Positions 43,238 to 52,363 of a stretch of DNA of 59,091 nucleotides are shown here, piece by piece. Where the stretch lies: assembly GCA_910583845.1 (NCBI GenBank), contig CAJUAB010000027.1, forward strand, positions 1-59,091, given 5' to 3'. The DNA is from an uncultured Acetatifactor sp. Its GTDB lineage: Bacteria; Bacillota; Clostridia; Lachnospirales; Lachnospiraceae. The position numbers and the translations under genes were made by a program. Each line of letters begins with the position of its first letter. The first letter of the stretch is position 1. The notes under the pieces are model-generated. The model did no database searches and was not told where the DNA came from. It saw only the letters and a program-made list of their open reading frames with translations.

Positions 43238-43417
43238 CATTTTCCTCACTTTCTGCCGCTTTGGCGGCGGTGGACCCTGCATGACGGGCGCGCGGGCCTT
43301 TTTCCTGTCCGACCTGCGGGACGCGGCTTCATCCGTCTGGGACTGTCCGCAGAGGCCCGTCGTGGAACAGGACCGGGCAGGGTCAGGTATGTATGCTGTA
43401 AGGAAAGTTCTTCGCGT

Positions 43418-43469
43418 AAAAAGCCCCGGCGATACGGAAATCTCTGATGGAAATTCCGTATTACCGGGG
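43418..43469 (-). terminator. Riboswitch-controlled terminator
   Basis: On the minus strand CCCCGGTAATACGG pairs with CCGTATCGCCGGGG, followed by CTTTTT. It lies between the FMN aptamer and ribU. An adjacent small stem (43530-43546) and the 3' side of the aptamer could supply an antiterminator. Confidence 0.85.
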
Positions 43470-43555
43470 TTGGTTCGCATGACTTATAGACATATGATTT
43501 CCTTTTTTACAAAATTCCGGCATATGCCCGCCGACATATTGTCGGCTGCTTCCAT

Positions 43556-43692
43556 GTTCTTCTTCCATCCAGACTGTACTGTTGGTATCGGAATCACACC
43601 GATTCAGCCGCAATGTCACCATCGCGGGTCGCGGACTGGTATGTCGCCATACATCACCGCCAGTAGGGAATTGCACCCAACCCCGAAGACTC
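43556..43692 (-). ncRNA. FMN riboswitch (RFN element)
   Basis: The minus strand reads through all conserved RFN blocks: CTTCGGGGTTGGGTGCAATT, CCCTACTGGCGGTGATG, the GAATCGGTGTGATTCCGATACC stem (as 43600-43622), CCAACAGTACAGTCTGGATG and the closing GAAGAAG. It binds flavin mononucleotide. With the terminator downstream, FMN excess would stop transcription of ribU. Confidence 0.96.
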
Positions 43693-43706
43693 ACCTTATG
43701 CACCTA

Positions 43707-43735
43707 AGTATAGCGCCGCTGTTTCTGTTTGGCAA
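43707..43735 (-). promoter_or_regulatory. Promoter of the riboswitch-ribU transcript
   Basis: On the minus strand: TTGCCA (43735-43730), 17-base spacer, TATACT (43712-43707), just ahead of the aptamer. Confidence 0.8.
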
Positions 43736-43771
43736 GTCCTTTTTTTGCAAATTTCCGGTTGGAAGAAACAC

Positions 43772-43800
43772 TTGCATTTTGGGCGTTATCTGTTTATAAT
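43772..43800 (+). promoter_or_regulatory. Promoter of mscL
   Basis: TTGCAT (43772-43777), 17-base spacer, TATAAT (43795-43800), divergent from the ribU promoter. Confidence 0.8.
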
Positions 43801-43893
43801 CATATGATAGTCAGGCACGGGAAAGGGCGGCGGACCAGACAGTCCTGTATAAACGGCGACATTTGAATGAATGTCCGGGAAAGGAACAAAGAG

Positions 43894-44364
43894 ATGAAAA
43901 AGTTTTTCAAGGAGTTTAAGGAATTTGCCATCAAGGGAAATATGATGGATCTGGCGGTTGGGATGATCATAGGAAGCGCGTTCACCAGCATCGTCAGTTC
44001 TCTGGTCAACGATATTTTTATGCCGGTGATCAGTATTTTTACAGGAAAGCTGGATTTTTCCAATCTGTTCATATCGCTGGACGGGAATCACTACCCCACT
44101 CTGGCGGCGGCTCAGGAGGCCGGAGCCGCCACATTGAGTTATGGCAACTTTATCTCGGGACTGATCAATTTTCTGATTATGGCCTTTGTGGTATTTATGA
44201 TCGTAAAGGCGTTGAACAGATTGAAAAGAGAGACGCCCAAGGCGGCGCCCGCCACAAAGAAGTGTCCTTTCTGCAAAAGCGAGATAGCGCTGGATGCCAC
44301 CAGATGTCCGCACTGCACTTCCAGGCTTGACGAAGAGGAGGAGAAACCGGACGCGGCAGGCTGA
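43894..44364 (+). CDS. mscL: Large-conductance mechanosensitive channel with zinc-ribbon tail
   Basis: 156 residues. The first membrane helix holds MMDLAVGMIIGSAFTSIV and the second INFLIMAFVVFMIV, the MscL layout. The channel opens to release solutes when the membrane is stretched. The C-terminal tail adds a Cys4 zinc-ribbon (CPFCKSEIALDATRCPHC), present in a subset of Firmicutes MscL. The ATG at 43894 after AAAGGA begins the typical MKKFFKEFKEFAIKGN. It is followed by an unrelated membrane protein gene. Confidence 0.96.
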   Translation: MKKFFKEFKEFAIKGNMMDLAVGMIIGSAFTSIVSSLVNDIFMPVISIFTGKLDFSNLFISLDGNHYPTLAAAQEAGAATLSYGNFISGLINFLIMAFVVFMIVKALNRLKRETPKAAPATKKCPFCKSEIALDATRCPHCTSRLDEEEEKPDAAG

Positions 44365-44459
44365 CGGACAAAGGTCCTGATGCCCGGACAGATCGGCGGA
44401 AAACCGGAAGAAATATCCGTGGGCGCGGCAGGCATATGGAAAACGAGAGGAATGGAACG

Positions 44460-44939
44460 ATGATTGAGTTTGATGTGAAGATAGAGGCCGGAGATCTATA
44501 TAACTATATGATGGCCCACGCTTACGGAAGCGCCTCCGGTCTGATCGGCAGCTGCTTTGGAGCGCTGATGATCGTGATTTTCGGTATGGACCCCCGGCAG
44601 TGGATCTTTCTGGTCTGCGGGGTGATTCTGCTGTTGTATCTGCCGGTGAGTCTGAAACTGAAAAGCAAGCAGCTGGCGCTGACAAATCCGGCTTTCCAGA
44701 ATCCGCTGCACTATGTTCTGGATGAGGAGGGGATCTCCGTCTCGCAGGGAGAGACCACGGAGCGGCAGGCCTGGGGGGATCTGTACAGGGCCACGGCCAC
44801 CGGGCGGAGCGTCATCGTCTATACCACGAAAGTCAGCGCCGCCATATTTCCCAACCGGGACCTGGGAGAGCAGCGGGCGCGGGTGGTGGAGATGATCAGC
44901 ACACATATGTCTCCGAAGAAGGTCAGAATACGCAGTTAA
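44460..44939 (+). CDS. YcxB-like membrane protein
   Basis: 159 residues. Two close membrane helices (~24-60) followed by a beta-rich cytosolic C-terminal domain containing VLDEEGISVSQGETTERQAWGD, as in YcxB-like proteins. Function unknown. The ATG at 44460 follows GAGAGGA; an ATG eight codons upstream has no ribosome site. It lies ahead of tsaE in the same direction, 25 bases apart, so co-transcription is possible. Confidence 0.75.
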   Translation: MIEFDVKIEAGDLYNYMMAHAYGSASGLIGSCFGALMIVIFGMDPRQWIFLVCGVILLLYLPVSLKLKSKQLALTNPAFQNPLHYVLDEEGISVSQGETTERQAWGDLYRATATGRSVIVYTTKVSAAIFPNRDLGEQRARVVEMISTHMSPKKVRIRS

Positions 44940-44964
44940 CGCTTTTTCGGGGCGGGAGGCAGAC

Positions 44965-45423
44965 ATGGAAGAGAGAGAGAACATCCGGGTATGGGAGACC
45001 CACGGTCCGGAGGAGACTTTTTCCATAGGAGAGCAGCTGGGGCGAGGGGCCCTGGCAGGGCAGGTCTATACGCTGATCGGGGATCTGGGGGCGGGCAAGA
45101 CCGTGTTTACCCAGGGAGTCGCGGCGGGGCTGGGGATCGCGGGGCCGGTGAACAGTCCCACTTTTACCGTTATGCAGATATATGAGGAGGGGCGTCTGCC
45201 CTTTTATCATTTTGACGTCTACCGGATCAGTGATGTGGAGGAGATGGAAGAGATCGGCTACGAGGAATATTTTTACGGGGAAGGGGTGTGCCTGATCGAG
45301 TGGGCCAACCTGATCCCGGAAATTCTGCCCCGGCGTCATATCCGGATTACCATAAAAAAAGACTTGGAAAAAGGATTTGACTATCGTAAAATAGAAATGA
45401 AAGAAATAGAAATGGGTCAATGA
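44965..45423 (+). CDS. tsaE: tRNA t6A synthesis ATPase TsaE
   Basis: 152 residues. The P-loop is GDLGAGKTVFTQG (~39-51). TsaE works with TsaB and TsaD in making N6-threonylcarbamoyladenosine at tRNA position 37, needed for ANN codon reading. GGGAGG ribosome site. It is the first of the tsaE-tsaB-rimI run; tsaD follows later (48721). The threonylcarbamoyl-AMP synthase TsaC is not in this window. Confidence 0.95.
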   Translation: MEERENIRVWETHGPEETFSIGEQLGRGALAGQVYTLIGDLGAGKTVFTQGVAAGLGIAGPVNSPTFTVMQIYEEGRLPFYHFDVYRISDVEEMEEIGYEEYFYGEGVCLIEWANLIPEILPRRHIRITIKKDLEKGFDYRKIEMKEIEMGQ

Positions 45424-45495
45424 CGTGCGGCGCGGGGACGAAACAGGCTCAATTGCGCAGGCGGAACTTCGGATGGAGAAGGAAGTGAACAGTAA

Positions 45496-46284
45496 ATGAA
45501 AATATTGGCGATAGATACCTCCGGTCTGGTGGCCAGTGTGGCATTGGTGGAGGACGACGTGCTGCGGGCGGAGTTTACCACCAATGACAAAAAGACCCAC
45601 TCCCAGACTCTGCTGCCCATGCTGGATCAGCTCCGGCAGATGACTTCCCTGGAACTGGATACGGTGGATGCCATTGCCATTGCGGCCGGGCCCGGTTCTT
45701 TTACCGGACTGCGCATCGGTTCGGCCACGGCAAAAGGACTGGGGCTGGCTCTGGGGAAGCCTTTGGTGGAGGTGCCCACTCTGGAGGGGCTGGCCTATAA
45801 TCTGTACGGTTCGGACAGGCTGGTGTGTCCCATGATGGATGCCCGCAGAAATCAGGTCTACACAGGATTATATGAGTTTGTGCCCGGGGAACGCGGGGGG
45901 GAGGACTCTGCCCATGTCCGGAACTGCCCGGAGGACGGCGGGGGGCCCGGGATGAGCTTCGGGCTGCATGTGCTGCGGGATCAGTGCGCGGTGGATGTGA
46001 AGGAGATTGTGGAAGCATGCAACAGCCTGGACAGGGAAGTGATTTTTCTGGGAGACGGCGTGCCGGTATATCTGGAGCAGATCCGGGAGTACTGCAAGGT
46101 TCCCTGCTGTCTGGCTCCGGCTCATTTAAGCCGGCAGCGGGCGGCCAGCGTGGCGGCGCTGGGAGCCGTGTACGCAGCCGAAGGGAGATTGGTCAGCGCG
46201 GGGGAACACCGGCCCATCTATCTGCGGAAGAGCCAGGCGGAGAGAGAAAGGGAAGAGGCTGATGGTCGTCATACGGGAACTTAG
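45496..46284 (+). CDS. tsaB: tRNA t6A synthesis protein TsaB
   Basis: 262 residues of the ASKHA-like TsaB family. The opening ILAIDTSGLVASVALVED and AIAIAAGPGSFTGLRIG are signatures. TsaB partners TsaD, stabilising the complex. It is a bit longer than E. coli TsaB (231). The 3' end overlaps rimI by 23 bases, so they are coupled. Confidence 0.95.
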   Translation: MKILAIDTSGLVASVALVEDDVLRAEFTTNDKKTHSQTLLPMLDQLRQMTSLELDTVDAIAIAAGPGSFTGLRIGSATAKGLGLALGKPLVEVPTLEGLAYNLYGSDRLVCPMMDARRNQVYTGLYEFVPGERGGEDSAHVRNCPEDGGGPGMSFGLHVLRDQCAVDVKEIVEACNSLDREVIFLGDGVPVYLEQIREYCKVPCCLAPAHLSRQRAASVAALGAVYAAEGRLVSAGEHRPIYLRKSQAEREREEADGRHTGT

Positions 46285-46723
46285 GCCGGAGGATATAGAG
46301 CCGCTATGTGCCATAGAGGCCAGAGCGTTCTCCATGCCCTGGTCGGCAGCGGATTTTTCCAGGCTGATCGCGGACAGAAACAGTCTGTATCTGGTGGCGG
46401 AGGAAGACGGCCGGGTGGTGGGCAGCTGCGGCGTTACCAATGTGTCCGGGGACGGTGAGATCGACAATGTGGTGGTGGATGAAGCCTGCCGCAACCGGGG
46501 GATTGCCACGGCGCTGCTGCGGGAGACTCTGAGGAGGGGCTATGCCATGGGGGTGGAGGCGTTTACCCTGGAAGTGCGGGTGAGCAATGCTCCGGCCATT
46601 CATGTCTATGAGAAGGTGGGCTTTGTGTCCGAGGGGATACGCCCCCGCTTCTATGAAAAACCCACGGAAGACGCCATGATTCTGTGGAAACGGCACCGGG
46701 ATGCAGGCACAGGGAAAGAATGA
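46262..46723 (+). CDS. rimI: Ribosomal protein bS18 alanine N-acetyltransferase
   Basis: 153 residues of the GNAT family. The acetyl-CoA loop is DEACRNRGIATALLRE (~77-92) and the C-terminal substrate part is ASNAPAIHVYEKVGF-like (VSNAPAIHVYEKVGFVSEG). RimI acetylates the N-terminal Ala of ribosomal protein S18 in E. coli; its clustering with tsaB-tsaD is typical in Gram-positives. It starts inside tsaB. Confidence 0.93.
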   Translation: MVVIRELRPEDIEPLCAIEARAFSMPWSAADFSRLIADRNSLYLVAEEDGRVVGSCGVTNVSGDGEIDNVVVDEACRNRGIATALLRETLRRGYAMGVEAFTLEVRVSNAPAIHVYEKVGFVSEGIRPRFYEKPTEDAMILWKRHRDAGTGKE

Positions 46724-46857
46724 CAGTGTCCAACAATTTCCTCACTTATTCGACAAAAGCTGTGCTACAATGAATGTGGTTCTGAAAAGACATGACACAG
46801 CTGCGCGGGCTGCGGTTTGCAGCCGGGCGCGGAACACGGATTGGCGGAGGGTTGAGG

Positions 46858-47082
46858 ATGAAGAGAGATAACAAAATTTTTTGCAATCAATGTGGAAAAG
46901 AATTACAGCAGCAGGAGGATATGATCCGGGAGGGATATTTCCCGGCGGACATAGTCTTCGGCTATTTCAGCAATAAGGATGGCCTGCGCCACCGCTGGGA
47001 TCTGTGTGAGCGCTGTTATGACGCGCTGATCCACAGCTTTCAGATTCCGGTGGAGGAGAGCGAGGAGAGCGAACTGGTGTGA
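46858..47082 (+). CDS. Small zinc-ribbon protein of unknown function
   Basis: 74 residues. CNQCGKEL at the start and CERCYD later form two CxxC pairs, the layout of a zinc ribbon. A conserved GYF...HRWDLCERCYD part suggests relation to hypothetical proteins of Lachnospiraceae. The start ATG at 46858 follows GGAGGGTTGAGG; an ATG 22 codons upstream has no good ribosome site. Function cannot be stated. Confidence 0.7.
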   Translation: MKRDNKIFCNQCGKELQQQEDMIREGYFPADIVFGYFSNKDGLRHRWDLCERCYDALIHSFQIPVEESEESELV

Positions 47083-47155
47083 GAAAATCGCGGCCCGGGC
47101 GTCGCACGGCGGCAGCAGGGGGATCGCCATCCGATCGTGCGGACAGGAGGCAGCG

Positions 47156-48064
47156 ATGCTGGATGTATGTTTATTGGGGACCGGGGGGATGATGCCGCTG
47201 CCGTATCGGTGGCTCACCTCCCTGATGATGCGCTACAACGGAAAGAGTATCCTGATTGACTGCGGCGAAGGTACGCAGATTGCGTTAAAGGAAAAGGGCT
47301 GGAGTCCCAAGCCCATCGACATCATTTGCTTTACCCATTATCACGCGGACCATATCAGCGGTCTGCCCGGTATGCTGCTCACCATGGGCAATGCGGAGAG
47401 GACGGAGCCGCTGCTGCTCATTGGCCCGAAGGGGCTGCAGAGAGTTGTGAACGCGCTGCGCTGTATTGCCCCGGAGCTGCCCTTTGAGATTCAGTACGCG
47501 GAGATCGCGGAGCAGGAGCAGACATTTTCCTTTGAGGGATTTCAAATTGAGGCTTTCAAGGTGAATCATAATGTGTTATGCTATGGATATAGCCTGGTGA
47601 TCGACCGGATCGGCAAGTTCCAGCTGGAGAAGGCCAGGGAACTTGACATTCCTCAGAAATGCTGGAGCCGTCTGCAAAAGGGAGAGGCTCAGGAGGTGGA
47701 TGGCCGGATCTATACGCCGGACATGGTGCTGGGGCCCCCCCGCAAGGGGCTGAAGGTCACCTACTGCACGGACACCCGCCCCACGGATAGTATCGTGGCC
47801 CATGCGAAGGGGTCGGATCTTTTTGTCTGTGAGGGCATGTACGGCGAGCCGGAGAAGCAGGCCAAAGCCAGGGAAAACAAGCATATGACCATGTACGAGG
47901 CGGCCCGCATGGCCAGGGAGGCGCAGGTGCCGGAGCTGTGGCTGACCCATTACAGTCCCTCCCTGAACCGCCCGGAGGAATACATGCAGGAGGTGCGGAA
48001 GATTTTTTCCGCCTCCATAGCGGCCCGGGATGGAAGAAGTGCGGAGCTTAACTTCGTGGATTAG
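47156..48064 (+). CDS. rnz: Ribonuclease Z
   Basis: 302 residues of the metallo-beta-lactamase fold. FTHYHADHISGLPG (~60-73) gives the HxHxDH zinc site, and LWLTHYSPSLNRPEEY and HMTMYEAARMA come from the C-terminal half. RNase Z trims tRNA 3' ends. The family is the ElaC/TrnaseZ type, with its exosite region (around 160-190). AGGAGG ribosome site. It follows the zinc-ribbon gene in the same direction. Confidence 0.93.
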   Translation: MLDVCLLGTGGMMPLPYRWLTSLMMRYNGKSILIDCGEGTQIALKEKGWSPKPIDIICFTHYHADHISGLPGMLLTMGNAERTEPLLLIGPKGLQRVVNALRCIAPELPFEIQYAEIAEQEQTFSFEGFQIEAFKVNHNVLCYGYSLVIDRIGKFQLEKARELDIPQKCWSRLQKGEAQEVDGRIYTPDMVLGPPRKGLKVTYCTDTRPTDSIVAHAKGSDLFVCEGMYGEPEKQAKARENKHMTMYEAARMAREAQVPELWLTHYSPSLNRPEEYMQEVRKIFSASIAARDGRSAELNFVD

Positions 48065-48073
48065 GAGCGGCGC

Positions 48074-48670
48074 ATGAAGACGAAAAAAGGAAAATTTACG
48101 ACTCAGAGCATTATCGTGTTAATGATTCTTATTTTAGGGGTAGTAGGGTACTACTGCTATCTGGTGAATCGTTCCAACCGTTCGGCGGACGAGAAAGCGC
48201 CGACTGCCGTGGAGAATGTGTTACTGCGGGATCTGGATAATAACTATCCCCCGACGCCCAAAGAGGTGATCCGCTTTTATAACGACATCATCAAATGCTT
48301 CTACAATGAAAAGTGCAGCCAGGAGGAGCTGGAGGCTCTGGCCCTTAAGGCGAGGGGATTGTATGACCAGGAGCTGCTGGATCACAATGAGTGGGATACC
48401 TATCTTTTTAACCTCGAAGCGGAAATTCAGGATTTCCGGAATAACAACCGGAAGATATCCAATATCTCGCTGGCTTCCAGCATGGATGTGGAGGAGTTTA
48501 CACAGGACGGGTACAAATTTGCCAGGATTCGATGCGGATACAATATCCTGCAGGGCCGGGAGAGCTCTTCCAGTCTGCAGGTCTATCTTCTGCGCAAGGA
48601 TGAAGACGGACACTGGAAAATCTATGGCTGGGATCTGGCGGAGAACCTGAGGGATCAGGAGGATGACTGA
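48074..48670 (+). CDS. Membrane-anchored hypothetical protein
   Basis: 198 residues. One N-terminal membrane helix (IIVLMILILGVVGYYCYLV) followed by an extracytoplasmic domain with mixed charge. Resembles uncharacterised Lachnospiraceae proteins sitting between rnz and tsaD; I do not recognise a functional family. The second half (YKFARIRCGYNILQ, VYLLRKDEDGHWKIYGW) is a beta-rich NTF2-like-looking segment. Starts nine bases after rnz with AGGAG. Confidence 0.7.
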   Translation: MKTKKGKFTTQSIIVLMILILGVVGYYCYLVNRSNRSADEKAPTAVENVLLRDLDNNYPPTPKEVIRFYNDIIKCFYNEKCSQEELEALALKARGLYDQELLDHNEWDTYLFNLEAEIQDFRNNNRKISNISLASSMDVEEFTQDGYKFARIRCGYNILQGRESSSSLQVYLLRKDEDGHWKIYGWDLAENLRDQEDD

Positions 48671-48720
48671 GAGCGCGCGGTTTCGCGATCTCAGTTCCCC
48701 GGATGAAAGGACTGACGGAA

Positions 48721-49755
48721 ATGGAAGCGGGAAAAGATATTTACATATTGGCCATTGAGAGCTCCTGTGACGAGACGGCGGCCTCCGTGGTGAAAAACGG
48801 CAGAGAAGTGTTATCCAACGTGATTTCCACGCAGATAGCACTTCATACTTTGTATGGAGGCGTAGTGCCGGAGATCGCCTCCCGCAAGCATATTGAGAAG
48901 ATCAACCAGGTAATCGAGGCGGCGCTGGGAGAAGCGGGACAGGAACTGCGCCGGATGGATGCCATTGCCGTGACCTATGGACCGGGGCTGGTGGGAGCGC
49001 TTCTGGTGGGCGTGTCCGCGGCAAAGGCCATCAGTTTTGCCACAGGGATTCCGCTGGTCGGCGTACACCATATCGAAGGGCATATCAGCGCGAACTACAT
49101 TGAACATCCGGATCTGGAACCGCCCTATATATGCCTGGTGGTGTCCGGCGGTCACTCTCATCTGGCGGTGGTGAAGGACTACGGGGAATATGAGATCATC
49201 GGGCAGACCAGGGACGACGCGGCGGGAGAGGCTTTTGACAAGGTGGCCCGGGCCATCGGACTGGGTTATCCCGGCGGGCCAAAGATCGACAGGGTTTCCA
49301 GAGAGGGGAATCCCGATGCCATTGTCTTTCCCCGGGCGAAGCTGGCGGACAATGTCTATGATTTCAGTTTCAGCGGTCTGAAATCGGCGGTGCTGAACTA
49401 TCTGAACGGCTGCCGGATGAAAGGGGAGGAGATCTGTCAGGCGGATGTGGCGGCATCCTTTCAGAAAGCGGTGGTGGAAGTGCTGGTGGAGCATTCCATG
49501 CATGCGGCGGCGGAATACGGCTATGACCGCTTTGCCATCGCGGGCGGCGTGGCCTCCAACTCCTGTCTGCGGGCGGCTATGAGCGAGGCCTGCGCCAGAA
49601 ACAATATCCGCTTTTATTACCCCAGCCCTGTTTACTGTACGGACAATGCGGCTATGATCGGTACGGCAGGATATTATGAGTATATAAGGGGAGTGCGCAG
49701 CGGGCTTGATCTGAACGCGGTGCCGAACCTGAAACTGGGGACAAGGGGTTTTTGA
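48721..49755 (+). CDS. tsaD: tRNA threonylcarbamoyltransferase TsaD
   Basis: 344 residues of the Kae1/TsaD family. Signatures are IESSCDETAASVV near the start, the metal-binding HHIEGHISANYIE (~115-127), SGGHSHL, and AIAGGVASNSCLR near the end. It transfers the threonylcarbamoyl group to A37 of tRNA, in a complex with TsaB and TsaE. The ATG at 48721 follows AAAGGA; an in-frame ATG six codons earlier is less likely. ispD follows in the same direction. Confidence 0.96.
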   Translation: MEAGKDIYILAIESSCDETAASVVKNGREVLSNVISTQIALHTLYGGVVPEIASRKHIEKINQVIEAALGEAGQELRRMDAIAVTYGPGLVGALLVGVSAAKAISFATGIPLVGVHHIEGHISANYIEHPDLEPPYICLVVSGGHSHLAVVKDYGEYEIIGQTRDDAAGEAFDKVARAIGLGYPGGPKIDRVSREGNPDAIVFPRAKLADNVYDFSFSGLKSAVLNYLNGCRMKGEEICQADVAASFQKAVVEVLVEHSMHAAAEYGYDRFAIAGGVASNSCLRAAMSEACARNNIRFYYPSPVYCTDNAAMIGTAGYYEYIRGVRSGLDLNAVPNLKLGTRGF

Positions 49756-49798
49756 GTCGCGGACAGGTGAACGGTTCCGGGACAGGAGGGGGTAGCGG

Positions 49799-50533
49799 AT
49801 GAAGAAAAAGAGATGCACGGCTGTGGTTCTGGCGGCGGGCAGCGGCAGCAGGATGCACAGCGATGTCCCCAAACAGTTTCTGAAACTGGGGGGCAGGCCG
49901 CTGATCTGGTATGCGCTGGAGGCGGTGGAGCGTTCGGCCATAATAGATGACTGTATCCTGGTGACAGGCTCGGAAGACCTGGCATATATGCGCAGTGAAA
50001 TTGTGGAGAAGTATGGTTTTTCCAAAGTGGATATCGTTATTTCCGGCGGCAGCGAACGCTATGAGTCGGTGGCCAACGCGCTGGCCGCTCTGGAACGCGG
50101 AGAATTGAAGGTGCCCAACCGGGACGGCTATGTGTTTATTCACGACGGGGCCAGGCCTTTTCTGACAGAAGAAATCCTGGAAAAAACCTGGGCCGCCGCC
50201 CTGGACTGCGGCGCATGTGTGGCCGCCATGCCTTCCAAGGACACGGTGAAGCTGGCGGACCGGGACGGATACGCCAGGCATACGCCCAACAGAGACAGCG
50301 TATGGCTGGTGCAGACGCCCCAGGTCTTTGAGACGGATATGATCTGCGACGCGTACCGCAGACTGATGGCACAGCTGCCCCAGCTTCGGCAGCAGGGGCT
50401 GGGGATCACGGATGACGCCATGGTGGTGGAGACCATGCTGCGGCGGCAGGTAAAACTGGTGCCGGCTTCCTACAGGAATATCAAGGTGACCACGCCGGAG
50501 GATATGCGGATTGCGGAGGCTCTGCTGGTCTGA
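49799..50533 (+). CDS. ispD: 2-C-methyl-D-erythritol 4-phosphate cytidylyltransferase
   Basis: 244 residues. The N-terminal LAAGSGSRMHSDVPKQFLKL (~11-30) is the CTP-binding signature, and FIHDGARPFL and the C-terminal ITDDAMVVE match IspD. It adds CMP to MEP in the non-mevalonate isoprenoid pathway. CAGGAGGGGG ribosome site. It lies 43 bases after tsaD and converges with the serine hydrolase gene. Confidence 0.95.
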   Translation: MKKKRCTAVVLAAGSGSRMHSDVPKQFLKLGGRPLIWYALEAVERSAIIDDCILVTGSEDLAYMRSEIVEKYGFSKVDIVISGGSERYESVANALAALERGELKVPNRDGYVFIHDGARPFLTEEILEKTWAAALDCGACVAAMPSKDTVKLADRDGYARHTPNRDSVWLVQTPQVFETDMICDAYRRLMAQLPQLRQQGLGITDDAMVVETMLRRQVKLVPASYRNIKVTTPEDMRIAEALLV

Positions 50534-50543
50534 TCCGTCGTTA

Positions 50544-52103
50544 TCAATTATCGGCCAGAATTCCGTACAGATGGCCGGTGTATTCCGTAAACAGCGTTTC
50601 TTCCTGTTTTCTCATAAAGACTGTCACGTCCCTCTCCCCGAAGTATAACTGTATGTACACGCCGCCCACGCTGGTGTCCAGCAGATGGGTCCGGATGTAA
50701 AAGGTGTGTTCGTCCAGCCACATGCCGCTGGAGGCGCAGAACATATCGTAGACCGGAAACTGCCCGGGAATCACCCGGTCCAGTCCAAAGGGCAGCTCAC
50801 AGCGGATACCCTTTAAGGTATAGCGAAGCCGGCCCTCCCTCTCCGACAGTTCCAGCGAGAGGTCATGGAATAATCCGCTGTCCTGAATCCGGTATACCTT
50901 TCCCTGAATCCGGGGACCGTCTGTCCGGTCGTCCAGATAGTTGACCGGCGAAGTCATCTCCGATGCCCCGGAAGGAGAGACATCCCGGACCCGGCTGCTG
51001 CAGCCCTGGGAACAGACGGCGGCCACGGGGGCTATGCAAAGCCGGGCCACTGTCTGCCGCAGCGCTTCCCGGTCTGCCTCCGGGGTATTTGCGGGGGCGT
51101 CCGGGGTATCTGCCCCCGGGGGATTTGCGGCAGCGCCCGGGTAGTCTGCCCCGGGCAGCAGAATCTGGTGGATAGCATCGTAAATCAGCTGATTGGCACC
51201 GCTTAAGCCCTGGGTGTCCGCGGTGGTCACCACCAGCAGCTCCTGGGCGGGATAGCAGAGGATCAGCTGCCCTCCCATGCCATAACAGATCCGGGCGTCC
51301 TGTTCCCCGCGCCAGAAGAAATAGCCGTAGCCCTGACATTCACCAGTGATGGGTCCGGTTACGGCAGTGGCGCTGTGCCAGGCCAGGGCATCCGTGAGAA
51401 GGTCTCTGCGGATCAGCTGTTTGCCTTCCCAACAGCCGTCCTGCATCAACAGCTTTCCCAGCTGTACCAGATCCTCCGCCGTGGTCATAAGGCCGCTGCC
51501 TCCCATGGAATGACCAAAGGGGTCAGTCAGCATATAGGACTCTTCGCTCCAGCCGATTTCCCGCAGCATCACATCTTTCAGGTAGTCCAGCATGGGGCGC
51601 CCGGTGAGCTTTTCCACCAGGGCGCAGAGGGTGTGCGAGGCGCTGGTATCATAGTGAAATACCGTGCCGGGCTTATGAGTGGGGGCAACCGTGAAAAAGC
51701 TCTCCACCCAGTCCTGATTCCTGTCAAACTTGTATGTGGTGGAGGCATGGCAGCTCCTCATCATCAGCATGTCCCGGAGCGTGGTTTGCAGAATCCACGG
51801 GTGGGTGCCCGCGTCTGTATATTCCGGAAAATATTCGCAGACAGAGGCGTCCAGGGATATGCGGCCCGCCTCGTGGAGCTTCAATATGGCCAGCGCCGTG
51901 AGACTTTTGCTGATGGAGAACATGCGGTGCAGCTGCCCTTTTCGGCAGGGGGCGTAGTAGGCCTCCAGCTTCGGTTCCCCATGCTGTAAAATGTGCAGAC
52001 TGTGCATGGGGATATGGGCCCGGCGCAGACGCTCCAGCAGGGCAAGCAGGGTTTTGGGGGAGAGATCGCCGCCATTTGACAAAGACATATTCATGGGTAT
52101 CAT
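50544..52103 (-). CDS. Beta-lactamase-family serine hydrolase with extended C-domain
   Basis: 519 residues. S63-I-S-K66 is the SxxK motif of class C-like serine hydrolases, and HYDTSASH (~155) corresponds to the second Tyr motif. Relatives include esterases, penicillin-binding proteins and D-aminopeptidases. No signal peptide is seen, so it is probably cytoplasmic. After the catalytic domain lies a Pro/Ala/Gly/Asp-rich low-complexity linker with repeated PGAD-type units (~330-360), then a beta-rich domain of about 150 residues. It is divergent from GH105, so a role on esterified plant glycans is possible but unproven. AAAGGA precedes the ATG. Confidence 0.8.
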   Translation of the reverse strand: MIPMNMSLSNGGDLSPKTLLALLERLRRAHIPMHSLHILQHGEPKLEAYYAPCRKGQLHRMFSISKSLTALAILKLHEAGRISLDASVCEYFPEYTDAGTHPWILQTTLRDMLMMRSCHASTTYKFDRNQDWVESFFTVAPTHKPGTVFHYDTSASHTLCALVEKLTGRPMLDYLKDVMLREIGWSEESYMLTDPFGHSMGGSGLMTTAEDLVQLGKLLMQDGCWEGKQLIRRDLLTDALAWHSATAVTGPITGECQGYGYFFWRGEQDARICYGMGGQLILCYPAQELLVVTTADTQGLSGANQLIYDAIHQILLPGADYPGAAANPPGADTPDAPANTPEADREALRQTVARLCIAPVAAVCSQGCSSRVRDVSPSGASEMTSPVNYLDDRTDGPRIQGKVYRIQDSGLFHDLSLELSEREGRLRYTLKGIRCELPFGLDRVIPGQFPVYDMFCASSGMWLDEHTFYIRTHLLDTSVGGVYIQLYFGERDVTVFMRKQEETLFTEYTGHLYGILADN

Positions 52104-52256
52104 GGGTCCTTTCTCTGATAATCTGTTATCTTAGAGCATTTTTCAAACCGCCCCGGAGTTGATCCGTTCTCAAAAGAGAGAGCTGTCATCTGATTTTAGC
52201 ATGAGTCAGGTTATCCTTTCAAGACAATGCGGGTGCTTTTTTGGACAATTTTTGGG

Positions 52257-52285
52257 TTGCATTCTGATTCCGCAGTGAATAAAAT
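52257..52285 (+). promoter_or_regulatory. Promoter of GH105-CE12
   Basis: TTGCAT (52257-52262), 17-base spacer, TAAAAT (52280-52285). No LacI-type TGTAA-N4-TTACA site was found here. Confidence 0.6.
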
Positions 52286-52363
52286 GGAATATGGACAAGG
52301 AACCATTTCAGGCAGGCAGGGGGAAGAACTTTGCGTGTGAGCGTAAAACAGGAGGGCGCAGAT

